Below are positions 54,917-62,731 of a stretch of 64,000 bases of DNA, piece after piece. Origin of the DNA: Nocardia pneumoniae NBRC 100136 (GTDB lineage: Bacteria > Actinomycetota > Actinomycetes > Mycobacteriales > Mycobacteriaceae). The position numbers and the translations under genes are program-made. The stretch lies in the NCBI RefSeq assembly GCF_000308755.1, contig NZ_BAGF01000044.1:1-64000 (forward strand). The letters run 5' to 3'. A model generated the notes under the pieces. The model was not told the origin of the DNA. It did no database searches and saw only the letters and a program-made list of their open reading frames with translations. Position 1 is the stretch's first letter; each line of letters opens with the position of its first letter.

Positions 54917-56446
54917 GTGAGCATCGCGACTTCCAGAGACGTGGACGCCGAGTTCCTCGGCCTGCCACTGGCCGCGCTCGCCGACGCCGCGCTCACCGCG
55001 GCGACGGCGGCCGGCGCCGAGCACGCCGACCTGCGGGTGCACCGGCTGGTCACCCAGTCGATCCGATTGCGCGACGGACGCGTGGAGGCCGTCACCGACA
55101 GCACCGAGCTCGGCTTCGCCGTGCGCGTGATCGTGGACGGCACTTGGGGTTTCGCGTCGCACGCCGCGCTCACGCCCGATATCGCCGCCGAGGTGGCCCG
55201 CACCGCGGTCACCGTCGCCACCACGCTGCGCGCGCTCAACCGGGAGCGCGTCGAACTCGCCGCCGAGCCACGCTACGCCGGAGCGCGCTGGGTCTCCGAC
55301 TACGACATCGACCCGTTCACCGTGCCGACCGGCGAGAAGGTCACGCTGCTGCAGGACTATTCGGAGCGGCTGTCGCACGCCGACGGCGTCGATCACGTCA
55401 CCGCCAGCCTGCTCCAGGTCAAGGAGCAGACCTTCTACGCCGACACCGCCGGGTCGTCGATCACCCAGCAGCGGGTCCGGCTGCATCCGAGTCTGGAAGC
55501 CATCACGGTGGACTCCGCGGCGGGGGTGTTCGAGACGATGCGCACGCTGGCCGCACCGGCGGGCCGCGGGTGGGAGTACGTCACCGGCGCCGACGGGATC
55601 TGGGACTGGGACGGCGAACTCGCGCGGATCCCGGAGTGGCTCGCCGAGAAGGTCAAGGCGCCCAGCGTGCAGGCCGGGCCGACCGACCTGGTCATCGATC
55701 CGACCAACCTGTGGCTGACCATCCACGAATCCATCGGCCACGCCACCGAGTACGACCGCGCCATCGGCTACGAGTCCGCCTACGCGGGCACATCGTTCGC
55801 CACGCCCGACAAATTGGGCACGCTGCGCTACGGGACACCGATCATGCACGTGACCGGCGACCGCACCGAAGCGCACGGCTTGGCCAGTGTCGGCTACGAC
55901 GACGAGGGTGTCGCCGGGCAGCGGTGGGATCTGGTGCGCGACGGCATCCTGGTCGGGTACCAGCTGGACCGGGTGTTCGCCCCCCGGCTCGGCCTGGAAC
56001 GATCCAACGGCTGCTCGTACGCGGACTCGGCGCATCACGTGCCGATCCAGCGGATGGCCAACGTCTCGCTGCAACCCGACCCCGACCGCGACACCAGCAC
56101 CGAGGAACTGATCTCCCGGGTGGACGACGGCATCTACATCGTCGGCGACAAGTCGTGGTCGATCGACATGCAGCGCTACAACTTCCAGTTCACCGGTCAG
56201 CGGTTCTTCCGCATCCGCGGCGGCAAGCTGGACGGCCAGCTGCGCGACGTCGCCTACCAGGCCACCACCACCGACTTCTGGGGTGCGATGGAGGCGGTCG
56301 GCGGCCCGTCCACCTGGCAGCTGGGCGGTGCGTTCAACTGTGGCAAAGCGCAGCCAGGGCAGGTCGCGTCGGTCAGCCACGGCTGCCCCTCGATCCTGGT
56401 GCGCGGCATCAACGTTCTCAACACCCGGACGGAGGCCGGCCAGTGA
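54917..56446 (+). CDS. tldD: TldD metalloprotease subunit
   Basis: The protein has 509 residues. The zinc motif HExxxH is present as IHESIGHATEYD, and the C-terminal cysteine block FNCGKAQPGQVASVSHGC is typical of TldD. The TldD-TldE heterodimer degrades unfolded or leader peptides; in E. coli it matures microcin B17 and degrades CcdA. GTG at 54917 has TATGTT 6 nt upstream, a likely leaderless start. The stop overlaps the pmbA start (GTGA). Confidence 0.93.
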   Translation: MSIATSRDVDAEFLGLPLAALADAALTAATAAGAEHADLRVHRLVTQSIRLRDGRVEAVTDSTELGFAVRVIVDGTWGFASHAALTPDIAAEVARTAVTVATTLRALNRERVELAAEPRYAGARWVSDYDIDPFTVPTGEKVTLLQDYSERLSHADGVDHVTASLLQVKEQTFYADTAGSSITQQRVRLHPSLEAITVDSAAGVFETMRTLAAPAGRGWEYVTGADGIWDWDGELARIPEWLAEKVKAPSVQAGPTDLVIDPTNLWLTIHESIGHATEYDRAIGYESAYAGTSFATPDKLGTLRYGTPIMHVTGDRTEAHGLASVGYDDEGVAGQRWDLVRDGILVGYQLDRVFAPRLGLERSNGCSYADSAHHVPIQRMANVSLQPDPDRDTSTEELISRVDDGIYIVGDKSWSIDMQRYNFQFTGQRFFRIRGGKLDGQLRDVAYQATTTDFWGAMEAVGGPSTWQLGGAFNCGKAQPGQVASVSHGCPSILVRGINVLNTRTEAGQ

Positions 56447-57831
56447 CCGACGACCTGTTCCCCGCGAGCGCGACCGTGGAGCGGGCGCTCGCGCTGTCGA
56501 GCGCCGACGAGACGATGGTGATCGTCCGTGACGAGCACGAGGCCTCGCTGCGCTGGGCCGGCAACTCGATGACCACCAACGGATCGTCGGTGTCGCGCAG
56601 CTGGGCGGTGATCTCGGTGTTCCGCGAGGGGCCCACCCTCGCTCGGGTCGGCACGATCGCGTCGACCAGCGTGGACCCCCATGACATCGCCGCGGTGGTG
56701 CGGGCCAGCGAGGAGGCCGCGCGCACCGCCGAACCGGCCAAGGACGCCATGCCCCTGCTCGAGCCAGGCGCCGTCGACGACGACTGGTCCGCCCCGGCTG
56801 TCGGCACCGGCATCGAGGTGTTCACCGATCTCGCCCACGACTTGGCCGCGGGTTTCGACAGCGCCGACCGCCTCTACGGCTTCGCCCATCACCAGATGCA
56901 CACCACATGGCTGGGCACCTCCACCGGCATCCGCCGCCGCTTCGTGCAACCCACCGGTTCGGTGGAGATCAACGGCAAACGCGGCGCGGACGCGGATCTG
57001 GCCAGCGCGTGGGTCGGGGTGGGGACCACCGACTTCACCGACGTCGACGTGACCGGTCTACTCGCCGAGCTGTCCCGGCGCCTGGACTGGGCCAAGCGCA
57101 AGATCGAGTTGCCCGCGGGCCGCTACGAAACCCTGCTGCCGCCGTCCACCGTCGCCGACTTGATGATCTACCTGGCCTGGTCGATGGAAGGCCGCGGCGC
57201 GCAGGAGGGTCACACGGCGTTCGCGCGCGCGGGCGGCACCCGGATCGGCGAGCGCCTGACCGACATTCCGCTCACGCTCTACTCGGACCCGTACGCGCCC
57301 GGCTTGGAATATCGCCCGTTCGTCGCGACGACCGCGTCATCGGAGTCGATGTCGGTGTTCGACAACGGCATGCCCGCCGAACGCGTCGACTGGCTGCGCG
57401 ACGGGGTGATCTCCGCGCTGATCTACCCCCGCGCCACGGCCGCCGAGTTCGACGCCCGCGCTACGGTTCCCGGGGAGAACCTGCTGCTGACCGGAGGATC
57501 CGACGCGAGCATCGACGAGATGATCGCCCGCACCGAGCGCGGTCTGCTGCTGACGACGCTGTGGTACATCCGCGAGGTCGATCCGGCGACGCTGCTGCTC
57601 ACCGGACTGACCAGGGACGGGGTGTACCTCGTGGAGAACGGGGAGGTCACCGCCGCGGTGAACAATTTCCGGTTCAACGAGAGCCCGCTGGATCTGCTGC
57701 GGCGGGCGACCGAAGCGGGCGCCACCGAGATCACGCTGCCGCGCGAATGGAAGGACTGGTTCACCCGGACCGCCATGCCGCCCTTGCGGATTCCGGACTT
57801 CCACATGTCCTCGGTCAGCCAGGCGACCTGA
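56443..57831 (+). CDS. pmbA: TldE/PmbA-like partner subunit
   Basis: The protein has 462 residues. It shares the TldD fold but lacks HExxxH, as expected for the non-catalytic partner; the corresponding region reads LIYLAWSMEGRGAQEGHTAF. The GTG overlaps the tldD stop by 4 nt, giving coupled synthesis of the heterodimer. No precursor peptide or RiPP-modifying gene is seen nearby, so a general proteolytic role is more likely than a dedicated one. Confidence 0.92.
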   Translation: MTDDLFPASATVERALALSSADETMVIVRDEHEASLRWAGNSMTTNGSSVSRSWAVISVFREGPTLARVGTIASTSVDPHDIAAVVRASEEAARTAEPAKDAMPLLEPGAVDDDWSAPAVGTGIEVFTDLAHDLAAGFDSADRLYGFAHHQMHTTWLGTSTGIRRRFVQPTGSVEINGKRGADADLASAWVGVGTTDFTDVDVTGLLAELSRRLDWAKRKIELPAGRYETLLPPSTVADLMIYLAWSMEGRGAQEGHTAFARAGGTRIGERLTDIPLTLYSDPYAPGLEYRPFVATTASSESMSVFDNGMPAERVDWLRDGVISALIYPRATAAEFDARATVPGENLLLTGGSDASIDEMIARTERGLLLTTLWYIREVDPATLLLTGLTRDGVYLVENGEVTAAVNNFRFNESPLDLLRRATEAGATEITLPREWKDWFTRTAMPPLRIPDFHMSSVSQAT

Positions 57832-57864
57832 CACCGTCGCGTGGCGTCGACCGCCCGCGGCAGG

Positions 57865-58248
57865 TCAGGCGGCCGGGGTGATCTCGATGCCGATGGTGCC
57901 GGACTTGCCGCGGCGCAGATTGCTGCCGAGGATGATCAGCGGGCCGGTGAGCCAGTACTTGCGCCGCAAGAGTTTGCGCACCCGTTCGGTGCCTTCGGCG
58001 TCGAGGATCCGGGCGGTCCCTTCGATTACCTCACCGTGCGGTTTGCCCGTCGCGCTACAGGGTTGCAGGGTGACCGTGGGATTGCGGCGCAGCCGCTTGA
58101 CCTTCCAGCTGTCGGTCACCGTCCAGACGTACAGTTTGCCGTTCTCGGACACCGCCCACACCGCGGTGCCGACAGGCGTGCCGTCCTTGCGGAAGGTGGT
58201 CAGCAGCACGTAGTCGGCCGCGGCGACGGCTCCCAGCGCATTCGTCAT
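57865..58248 (-). CDS. PPOX-class split-barrel (F420/FMN) protein, copy 1
   Basis: The protein has 127 residues beginning ADYVLLTTFRKDGTPVGTAVWAV, followed by LYVWTVTDSWKVKRLRRNPTVTLQPC and a GTARIL strand. This is the small pyridoxamine-oxidase-like split barrel that in actinobacteria often uses F420. The basic WKVKRLRRNP stretch probably binds the cofactor phosphate. A close paralogue lies at 60892-61278. TACGCT is 7 nt before the ATG. Confidence 0.85.
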   Translation of the reverse strand: MTNALGAVAAADYVLLTTFRKDGTPVGTAVWAVSENGKLYVWTVTDSWKVKRLRRNPTVTLQPCSATGKPHGEVIEGTARILDAEGTERVRKLLRRKYWLTGPLIILGSNLRRGKSGTIGIEITPAA

Positions 58249-58324
58249 GCCAGGCAGCGTATCCGGCGATCGCGTCCTGCTGCGCGCCGCCGAGCAGCCG
58301 CTGTCTTCCGTCGCGCCCGTCAGC

Positions 58325-58894
58325 TCAGCTCGGATCGGCTTGTCGCGTGTCCGACATCCGGTACTCTCCCGCCTCCAGCCGCGCGAGCACCCCTTCGGTC
58401 CACCCCGACAGGTTCTCGAAGACGCCGCTCCACAGCTCCAGCAGATCCGTCGCGTGCGGCGCCTCGTACCGTCCGGGGAAGGCCGGGATCATGGCGAGCA
58501 GGCTGCTGCGCACTTCCTCACTGCGGCGGCGCTGCTCGCGCAATTTCTCGATCACGTGCGCCCTCGGCAGCGCGTCCATGAACGCGATGGCCGCGCCGAG
58601 TTCCTCCATGTCGACGCTGACCAGCGCCTCGTCCATGAGCCTGCGGAACTCGGCCTCGCCCGCCTCGGTCATCTGGAACAGCGTGCGGCCGGGACCTTGC
58701 TCGCTGTCCTCGGTGCCGAACGCGCTCAGCTTGCCCTCCTGGGTGAGCTGTTTGAGCGCGTGATAGATCGACCCGGGTTTGACGTTCGTCCAGGTCTCGG
58801 CGCGCCACGACAGCAACTCCCGCCGCACGGCATAGCCGTGGGTGGGCTGACGCAGGCGCATCACGCCCAGCACCAACAGGCGCACGGCCGACAT
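58325..58894 (-). CDS. PadR-family transcriptional regulator
   Basis: This 189-residue protein has a PadR winged helix (VRLLVLGVMRLRQPTHGYAVRRELLSW, then VKPGSIYHALKQLTQEGKLSAFG) and a helical C-terminal dimerisation domain. ATG at 58894 was chosen because GAAGGAG lies 6 nt upstream. It is divergent from a VOC-family gene, and two AGTCAA-type dyads lie between the two starts, so it probably represses both. Confidence 0.9.
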   Translation of the reverse strand: MSAVRLLVLGVMRLRQPTHGYAVRRELLSWRAETWTNVKPGSIYHALKQLTQEGKLSAFGTEDSEQGPGRTLFQMTEAGEAEFRRLMDEALVSVDMEELGAAIAFMDALPRAHVIEKLREQRRRSEEVRSSLLAMIPAFPGRYEAPHATDLLELWSGVFENLSGWTEGVLARLEAGEYRMSDTRQADPS

Positions 58895-58927
58895 GGCGAA
58901 CTCCTTCCGGTCGGACCTCGCCATAGT

Positions 58928-58941
58928 AGTCAAGTTTGACT
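58928..58941. promoter_or_regulatory. PadR operator site 1
   Basis: AGTCAA-GT-TTGACT is a perfect dyad 34 nt upstream of the padR start. It shares the AGTCAA/TTGACT arms with site 2 at 58970-58985, and the centres are 43 nt apart. Confidence 0.65.
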
Positions 58942-58969
58942 TCCCGTCCGGCGCACCCCTACGCTCGAC

Positions 58970-58985
58970 TAGTCAAAATTGACTA
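58970..58985. promoter_or_regulatory. PadR operator site 2
   Basis: TAGTCAA-AA-TTGACTA is a perfect dyad with 7-nt arms, 23 nt upstream of the VOC gene start, where it would overlap that promoter. Confidence 0.65.
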
Positions 58986-59007
58986 CCAAGGGTATTCGGG
59001 AGGGTTC

Positions 59008-59724
59008 ATGTCCGACACGGCGGTACCGCAGCTCTGGACCGGCGACCTGGCGGGCACGCTGGATTTCTACGAAACGCTCGGCTACACGGTGACCCACGAG
59101 CAGACCCGCCCCTATGTCTACGGCGCCGTCGAAGATCACGGCTGCTCTCTGCATTTCGTCCCCGCGCCCAAGGGCGACGACCTACCCGCCGAGCGCGCCG
59201 CATGCCTGGTGATGGTCGACGACGTCGCCAGCAGGCACCAAACGTTCACCACGGCACTGCGTGCCCGGTACGGCAAGATTCCCGCGAAAGGTCTCCCGCG
59301 GATCACCCGGTTCCGGCCGGGGCAGAGCCGGTTCACAGTGGTCGACCCCGCGGGCAACCAGGTGATCTACATCCAGCGCGACGAACCCGCGAAGCTCGAG
59401 TACGGCGGGTCGAAAGCGTTGAACGGCTTGGCCAAGGTGCTCGACAACGCCCGCATCCTGCGCGATTTCAAGACCGATGACAAGGCGGCCTTCCGCGTGC
59501 TCGAGGTCGGTCTCGGCCGCTTCCGGCTCGAGGCGCCCCGGCTGGATGTGGCCCGGGCGCTGGCGGCGCTCACCGAACTGGCCGTCGCCACCGACGAACC
59601 CGACCGCGCCGCACAGTTCCGCGCCGAGCTACGCGCGATGGAATTGTCCGACGATGAACGCGCCACCGTCGCCGACGAGCTCCGCGCGTCCGACGACCTC
59701 GCCGCCTGGCTGTCCGGAACCTAG
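59008..59724 (+). CDS. VOC (glyoxalase/bleomycin-resistance) family protein
   Basis: The protein has 238 residues. The first 125 form a VOC domain: VPQLWTGDLAGTLDFYETLGYTVTHEQ, CSLHFVPAP, and RFTVVDPAGNQVIYIQRDEP. This is the layout of bleomycin-binding/glyoxalase-like proteins. The C-terminal 110 residues are a helical extension (ALNGLAKVLDNARILRDFK onward) not part of the VOC fold. It probably binds or modifies a small toxic compound sensed by the PadR protein. GGGAGGG lies 4 nt before the ATG. Confidence 0.82.
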   Translation: MSDTAVPQLWTGDLAGTLDFYETLGYTVTHEQTRPYVYGAVEDHGCSLHFVPAPKGDDLPAERAACLVMVDDVASRHQTFTTALRARYGKIPAKGLPRITRFRPGQSRFTVVDPAGNQVIYIQRDEPAKLEYGGSKALNGLAKVLDNARILRDFKTDDKAAFRVLEVGLGRFRLEAPRLDVARALAALTELAVATDEPDRAAQFRAELRAMELSDDERATVADELRASDDLAAWLSGT

Positions 59725-59760
59725 TCGGCGACAGCACGGCTTGCCGCGACGACTATGCGG

Positions 59761-60528
59761 TCACGCCGCGGCCGTCAGCACCTCAGGCCCCTCGGCCGTG
59801 ATCGCGACAGTGTGCTCGGAGTGCGCGGTGCGCGAACCGTCCGCCGAGCGAATGGTCCAGCCGTCGGGATCGGTGACGATACGGTCGGTCGTGCGCGCGA
59901 ACCAGGGTTCGATCGCGATGGTGAGTCCGGGCCGCAACCGGTAGCCACGTCCCGGGCGGCCCTGGTTGGGCACATGCGGGTCCTCGTGCATGGTGCGGCC
60001 CAGGCCGTGGCCGCCGAACTCGGTGTTCACCGGGTAGCCGTAGTCCCGCGCCACGGCGGCGACAGCGGCGGAGATGTCACCGATGCGGTTGCCCGGCACG
60101 GCGACCGCGATCGCCGCCGCGAGCGCCTCCTCGGTGGCGCGGACCAGCCGCACGTCCTCGGCAGCGGCGGTGCCGACCACGACGGTCGTCGCCGAATCGG
60201 CGACCCAGCCGTCGATCCCGACCGCGAGGTCCATGCTCAGCACGTCACCGTCACGCAGGACGTAGTCGAACGGAAGCCCGTGCAGCACGGCATCGTTCAC
60301 CGACAGGCAGACGGTATTGCGGAACGGCCCGCGCCCGAACGACGGCGCGTAGTCCCAGTAGCAGGACTGCGCTCCCCGCTGGCGGATACGCTCCCGGACA
60401 TAGGCTTCCAGCTCGAGCAGATTCACCCCGACCCGCGCGCGTTCGCGCAGTTCGGCCAGCACATCGGCGACGAAGCGCCCCGCCACTCGCATCCGCGCGA
60501 TCTCCGCGGGACTCTTCAACTCGACCAT
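59761..60528 (-). CDS. map: Type I methionine aminopeptidase
   Basis: This 255-residue enzyme removes the initiator methionine from new proteins. The metal ligands are in order: Asp in SMDLAVGIDGW, Asp in VADSATTVVVG, His in EFGGHGLGRTMHEDP, Glu in TIAIEPW and Glu in AHSEHTV. It lacks the N-terminal SH3-motif extension found in one mycobacterial Map. The ATG has GGAGG at 4 nt. It is isolated from ribosomal or secY genes and is divergent from an XRE gene with three dyads between them, so it is probably a regulated paralogue. Confidence 0.93.
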   Translation of the reverse strand: MVELKSPAEIARMRVAGRFVADVLAELRERARVGVNLLELEAYVRERIRQRGAQSCYWDYAPSFGRGPFRNTVCLSVNDAVLHGLPFDYVLRDGDVLSMDLAVGIDGWVADSATTVVVGTAAAEDVRLVRATEEALAAAIAVAVPGNRIGDISAAVAAVARDYGYPVNTEFGGHGLGRTMHEDPHVPNQGRPGRGYRLRPGLTIAIEPWFARTTDRIVTDPDGWTIRSADGSRTAHSEHTVAITAEGPEVLTAAA

Positions 60529-60545
60529 CGATCCTCCAGTACTCC

Positions 60546-60559
60546 GGTATTTTAATACC
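60546..60559. promoter_or_regulatory. Map/XRE operator O1
   Basis: GGTATT-TT-AATACC is the map-proximal of three related dyads, 18 nt upstream of the map start. The three centres are spaced 28 and 27 nt apart. Confidence 0.65.
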
Positions 60560-60573
60560 ACAGTAGCCGCATC

Positions 60574-60587
60574 GGTATTTAAATACC
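60574..60587. promoter_or_regulatory. Map/XRE operator O2
   Basis: GGTATTTAAATACC is a perfect 14-nt palindrome and the middle one of the three. Confidence 0.7.
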
Positions 60588-60596
60588 AGCGGTCGC

Positions 60597-60625
60597 TTGC
60601 GGTATTTAAATACCGTCCGTAACCT
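60597..60625 (+). promoter_or_regulatory. Promoter of the XRE gene with operator O3 inside
   Basis: TTGCGG (60597-60602), a 17-nt spacer and TAACCT (60620-60625) lie 6 nt before the ATG, forming a plausible leaderless promoter. The 16-nt perfect palindrome CGGTATTTAAATACCG (60600-60615) falls between the two hexamers, so a bound dimer would exclude RNA polymerase. Confidence 0.65.
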
Positions 60626-60631
60626 GGGCGC

Positions 60632-60895
60632 ATGGTTCGTCTTCCGCTGACCCCCGCGCAGATCGACGCGGGCCGCCGCCTCGGCGCCGCTCTGCGCAAC
60701 GCCCGGGCCGACCGTGATCTCGGCGAAGTGGCTCGGGCGGCAGGCATTTCACCGGAGACACTGCGCAAGATCGAAACCGGCCGGCTCCCCTCCCCCGCCT
60801 TCGGCACCGTCGTGTCGCTCAGCCAGGTGCTGGCGCTCCCGCTCGACGACCTGGCGGATATCTGGCGCTCGGCGGGACTGGCCGAGTCGGCCTAA
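60632..60895 (+). CDS. XRE-family helix-turn-helix regulator
   Basis: This 87-residue, single-domain protein has an XRE HTH: RRLGAALRNARADRDLGEVARAAGISPETLRKIETGRLPSPAFGTVVSLSQVLAL. It is too short for a ligand domain, so it probably acts as a dedicated dimeric repressor of itself and the divergent map gene. It has a likely leaderless start. Its TAA overlaps the TAG of the following opposite-strand gene by 3-4 nt. Confidence 0.88.
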   Translation: MVRLPLTPAQIDAGRRLGAALRNARADRDLGEVARAAGISPETLRKIETGRLPSPAFGTVVSLSQVLALPLDDLADIWRSAGLAESA

Positions 60896-61278
60896 GTCGA
60901 GGCTTTCCGGTCGATCGCGATGCCGACGGACGCGTCCGCGCCGCGCAGCAGCTTGTGTCCGCGAATGGCGAGCTTGCCGATGACTCCGTACTTGTCCGCG
61001 ACCACATCGCGCACCCGCTGTGTGCCGTCCGGATCGAGAATCCGGGCGCTGCCCGCCAGGACCTCCTGCGACTTCGGGCGGCCGCGCCCATCGCAGACCT
61101 GGAGCGTGACGTCCGGATTGCGGCGGATCCGCTTGACCTTCCACGTCTTCGGATTGGTCCAGACGACGATCCGGTCGCCGTCCGGCGCCACCCAGACAGG
61201 CGTGCCGACCGGCGTTCCGTCCTTCTTGAACGTCGTCAGCAGGACGTATTTGCTCTGACTCATCTCGTTCCACGTCAT
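60892..61278 (-). CDS. PPOX-class split-barrel (F420/FMN) protein, copy 2
   Basis: The protein has 128 residues with SKYVLLTTFKKDGTPVGTPVWVA, IVVWTNPKTWKVKRIRRNPDVTLQVC and GSARILDPDGTQRVRD, closely following copy 1 at 57865-58248 in motif order and length. ATG at 61278 was chosen to match the copy 1 length and because TACCGT lies 7 nt upstream; an ATG at 61263 is also possible. A role as F420- or FMN-dependent reductase is inferred from the family. Confidence 0.85.
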   Translation of the reverse strand: MTWNEMSQSKYVLLTTFKKDGTPVGTPVWVAPDGDRIVVWTNPKTWKVKRIRRNPDVTLQVCDGRGRPKSQEVLAGSARILDPDGTQRVRDVVADKYGVIGKLAIRGHKLLRGADASVGIAIDRKAST

Positions 61279-61676
61279 ATCGGCAACGGTAGGCGCGTCC
61301 GCCCGCAGGGACATCCGACCGCGGAACGGTTCGCCATTACGCGTCCCGACGTAGAACACTGCGCCATGCTCGTACGCCGCGGCGGCGGCGCTGCCGGGCC
61401 GTACCCCGCCCCGATTCGACCGACGAGCCCCGAACTGCCGAGCAGATGTGGATGAGCGGCACATTGTGTTGATGCGCATTTCTACATGTCCTCATGTCAG
61501 GCGTTTTCCACGACGGCCCAGTCGCGCATCCTCACGACAGACGACGCCGTGAGCGAATGTCCGGAATATCCGTCCGGTACTACGATCGCGGTGGCCCCCA
61601 ACCCTTCCTACCCAGGCGAACCAGACGAACCCGTGTCGAACACCGCCCTCTGTCCGCCGATCGGCGGTGACCCGCG
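61279..61676. other. Intergenic region before the AraC gene
   Basis: This stretch of about 400 nt has no convincing gene. A 64-codon frame (61486-61680) overlaps the AraC ATG as ATGA but has no ribosome site and an unremarkable product, so it is not called. Confidence 0.4.
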
Positions 61677-62423
61677 ATGACCGCTGCGATCCCCCGGTGG
61701 CTCGGCGGCGTCGTGTTCACTCCCGGTCTGATGGCCTTCACCGGCGACATCGGTGACACTGCGGCGCATTCCCACGCCGCGGTACAGGTACTGCTGGTCA
61801 CCCGCGGCGAACTCACCCTCACCGACGGCAGCGGAACTGTCAGCCGCGCCGACCTCGCGATCATCCCGCCGGGGGTCCGCCACGAAGTCCGTGCCACACC
61901 GGAGACCGCCGGATTCCTCGCCTACCTCGATCCTGCCAGTGCGGTTGGACGCGCTGCCGTCGCCCGCCTGGCCGACCGACCCGCCGATCAGGTGCGCAGC
62001 TGGATCGCCGCTGCCGTCCCGGCATCGCCCGGCCACCCGCCACGGCCCCCGGCGCTTCCGCTGCCTCGGCGGGCCACGCATCCGGTGGTGCTCGCAGCGA
62101 TGGAACTGGCCGATGCCAGCCCGGTCGGACCACCCAGCCTGGGTGAGGTGGCTCGCCGGGTCGCGATGTCACCCAGTCGCCTGTCGCACTTGTTCGCCGC
62201 CGAGGTCGGGCTTCCGTATGCGGCGTGGCGGCGCTGGACGCGGCTGCACCGCGCCATCGATCAGGTCCGGGCGGGACGTTCGCTGACCGAGGCCGCCCAC
62301 GCCGCCGGATTCGCCGACAGCGCCCACCTCACCCGCACCTGCCGTGACCTGTTCGGCATCACCCCCACCGACGCCCTGCTGGCCACCGGCTGGCGCGGCA
62401 CACCGCCACGCGCCACGACGTGA
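61677..62423 (+). CDS. AraC-family regulator with N-terminal cupin
   Basis: The protein has 248 residues. The N-terminal sensor is cupin-like (AAHSHAAVQVLLVTRGELTLTDGSG, IIPPGVRHEV), and the C-terminus has two AraC HTH units (SLGEVARRVAMSPSRLSHLFAAEVGLPYAAWRRWTRL and SLTEAAHAAGFADSAHLTRTCRDLFGITPTDA). Such regulators usually activate nearby genes on binding a small ligand; the target here is unclear. Confidence 0.88.
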   Translation: MTAAIPRWLGGVVFTPGLMAFTGDIGDTAAHSHAAVQVLLVTRGELTLTDGSGTVSRADLAIIPPGVRHEVRATPETAGFLAYLDPASAVGRAAVARLADRPADQVRSWIAAAVPASPGHPPRPPALPLPRRATHPVVLAAMELADASPVGPPSLGEVARRVAMSPSRLSHLFAAEVGLPYAAWRRWTRLHRAIDQVRAGRSLTEAAHAAGFADSAHLTRTCRDLFGITPTDALLATGWRGTPPRATT

Positions 62424-62464
62424 ACGTGGGGGCGATGGGGGACGAACGCTGGTAGAACCTGAGC

Positions 62465-62632
62465 ATGGCTGATCAGACACGGTTTGCTCGGCTGGCGCTC
62501 GACCAAGTGGCGGCCGAGCTGGACCAGATCGCCCTTCGAGGTGGCTACCTCACTCCTGAGCGGATGCGTTTTCTCGCGACCAAAGTCCGCGACGCGGGCG
62601 TGGTGTACGAGAAAGCCGTGGGATCGGGATAA
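62465..62632 (+). CDS. Possible 55-residue small protein
   Basis: The frame reads MADQTRFARLALDQVAAELD followed by an amphipathic helical region ending in KVRDAGVVYEKAVGSG. Composition and period-3 GC are coding-like, and the product is predicted to be two helices. No family is recognised, and the ribosome site is weak. It lies between AraC and ptsI. Confidence 0.4.
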   Translation: MADQTRFARLALDQVAAELDQIALRGGYLTPERMRFLATKVRDAGVVYEKAVGSG

Positions 62633-62731
62633 CTGCGAGACCCCGCACCGAGCGATCGTCGGCGGACATGGCGTCGCGACGAGCACTGCCCACGTCCGCC
62701 CGAATACCGGCCTGCTCAGAGGAGGACGCCA

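Noticed and set aside
61486..61680. 64-codon frame whose stop overlaps the AraC start (ATGA)
   Set aside because: No ribosome site and no recognisable composition; the overlap alone is weak evidence.
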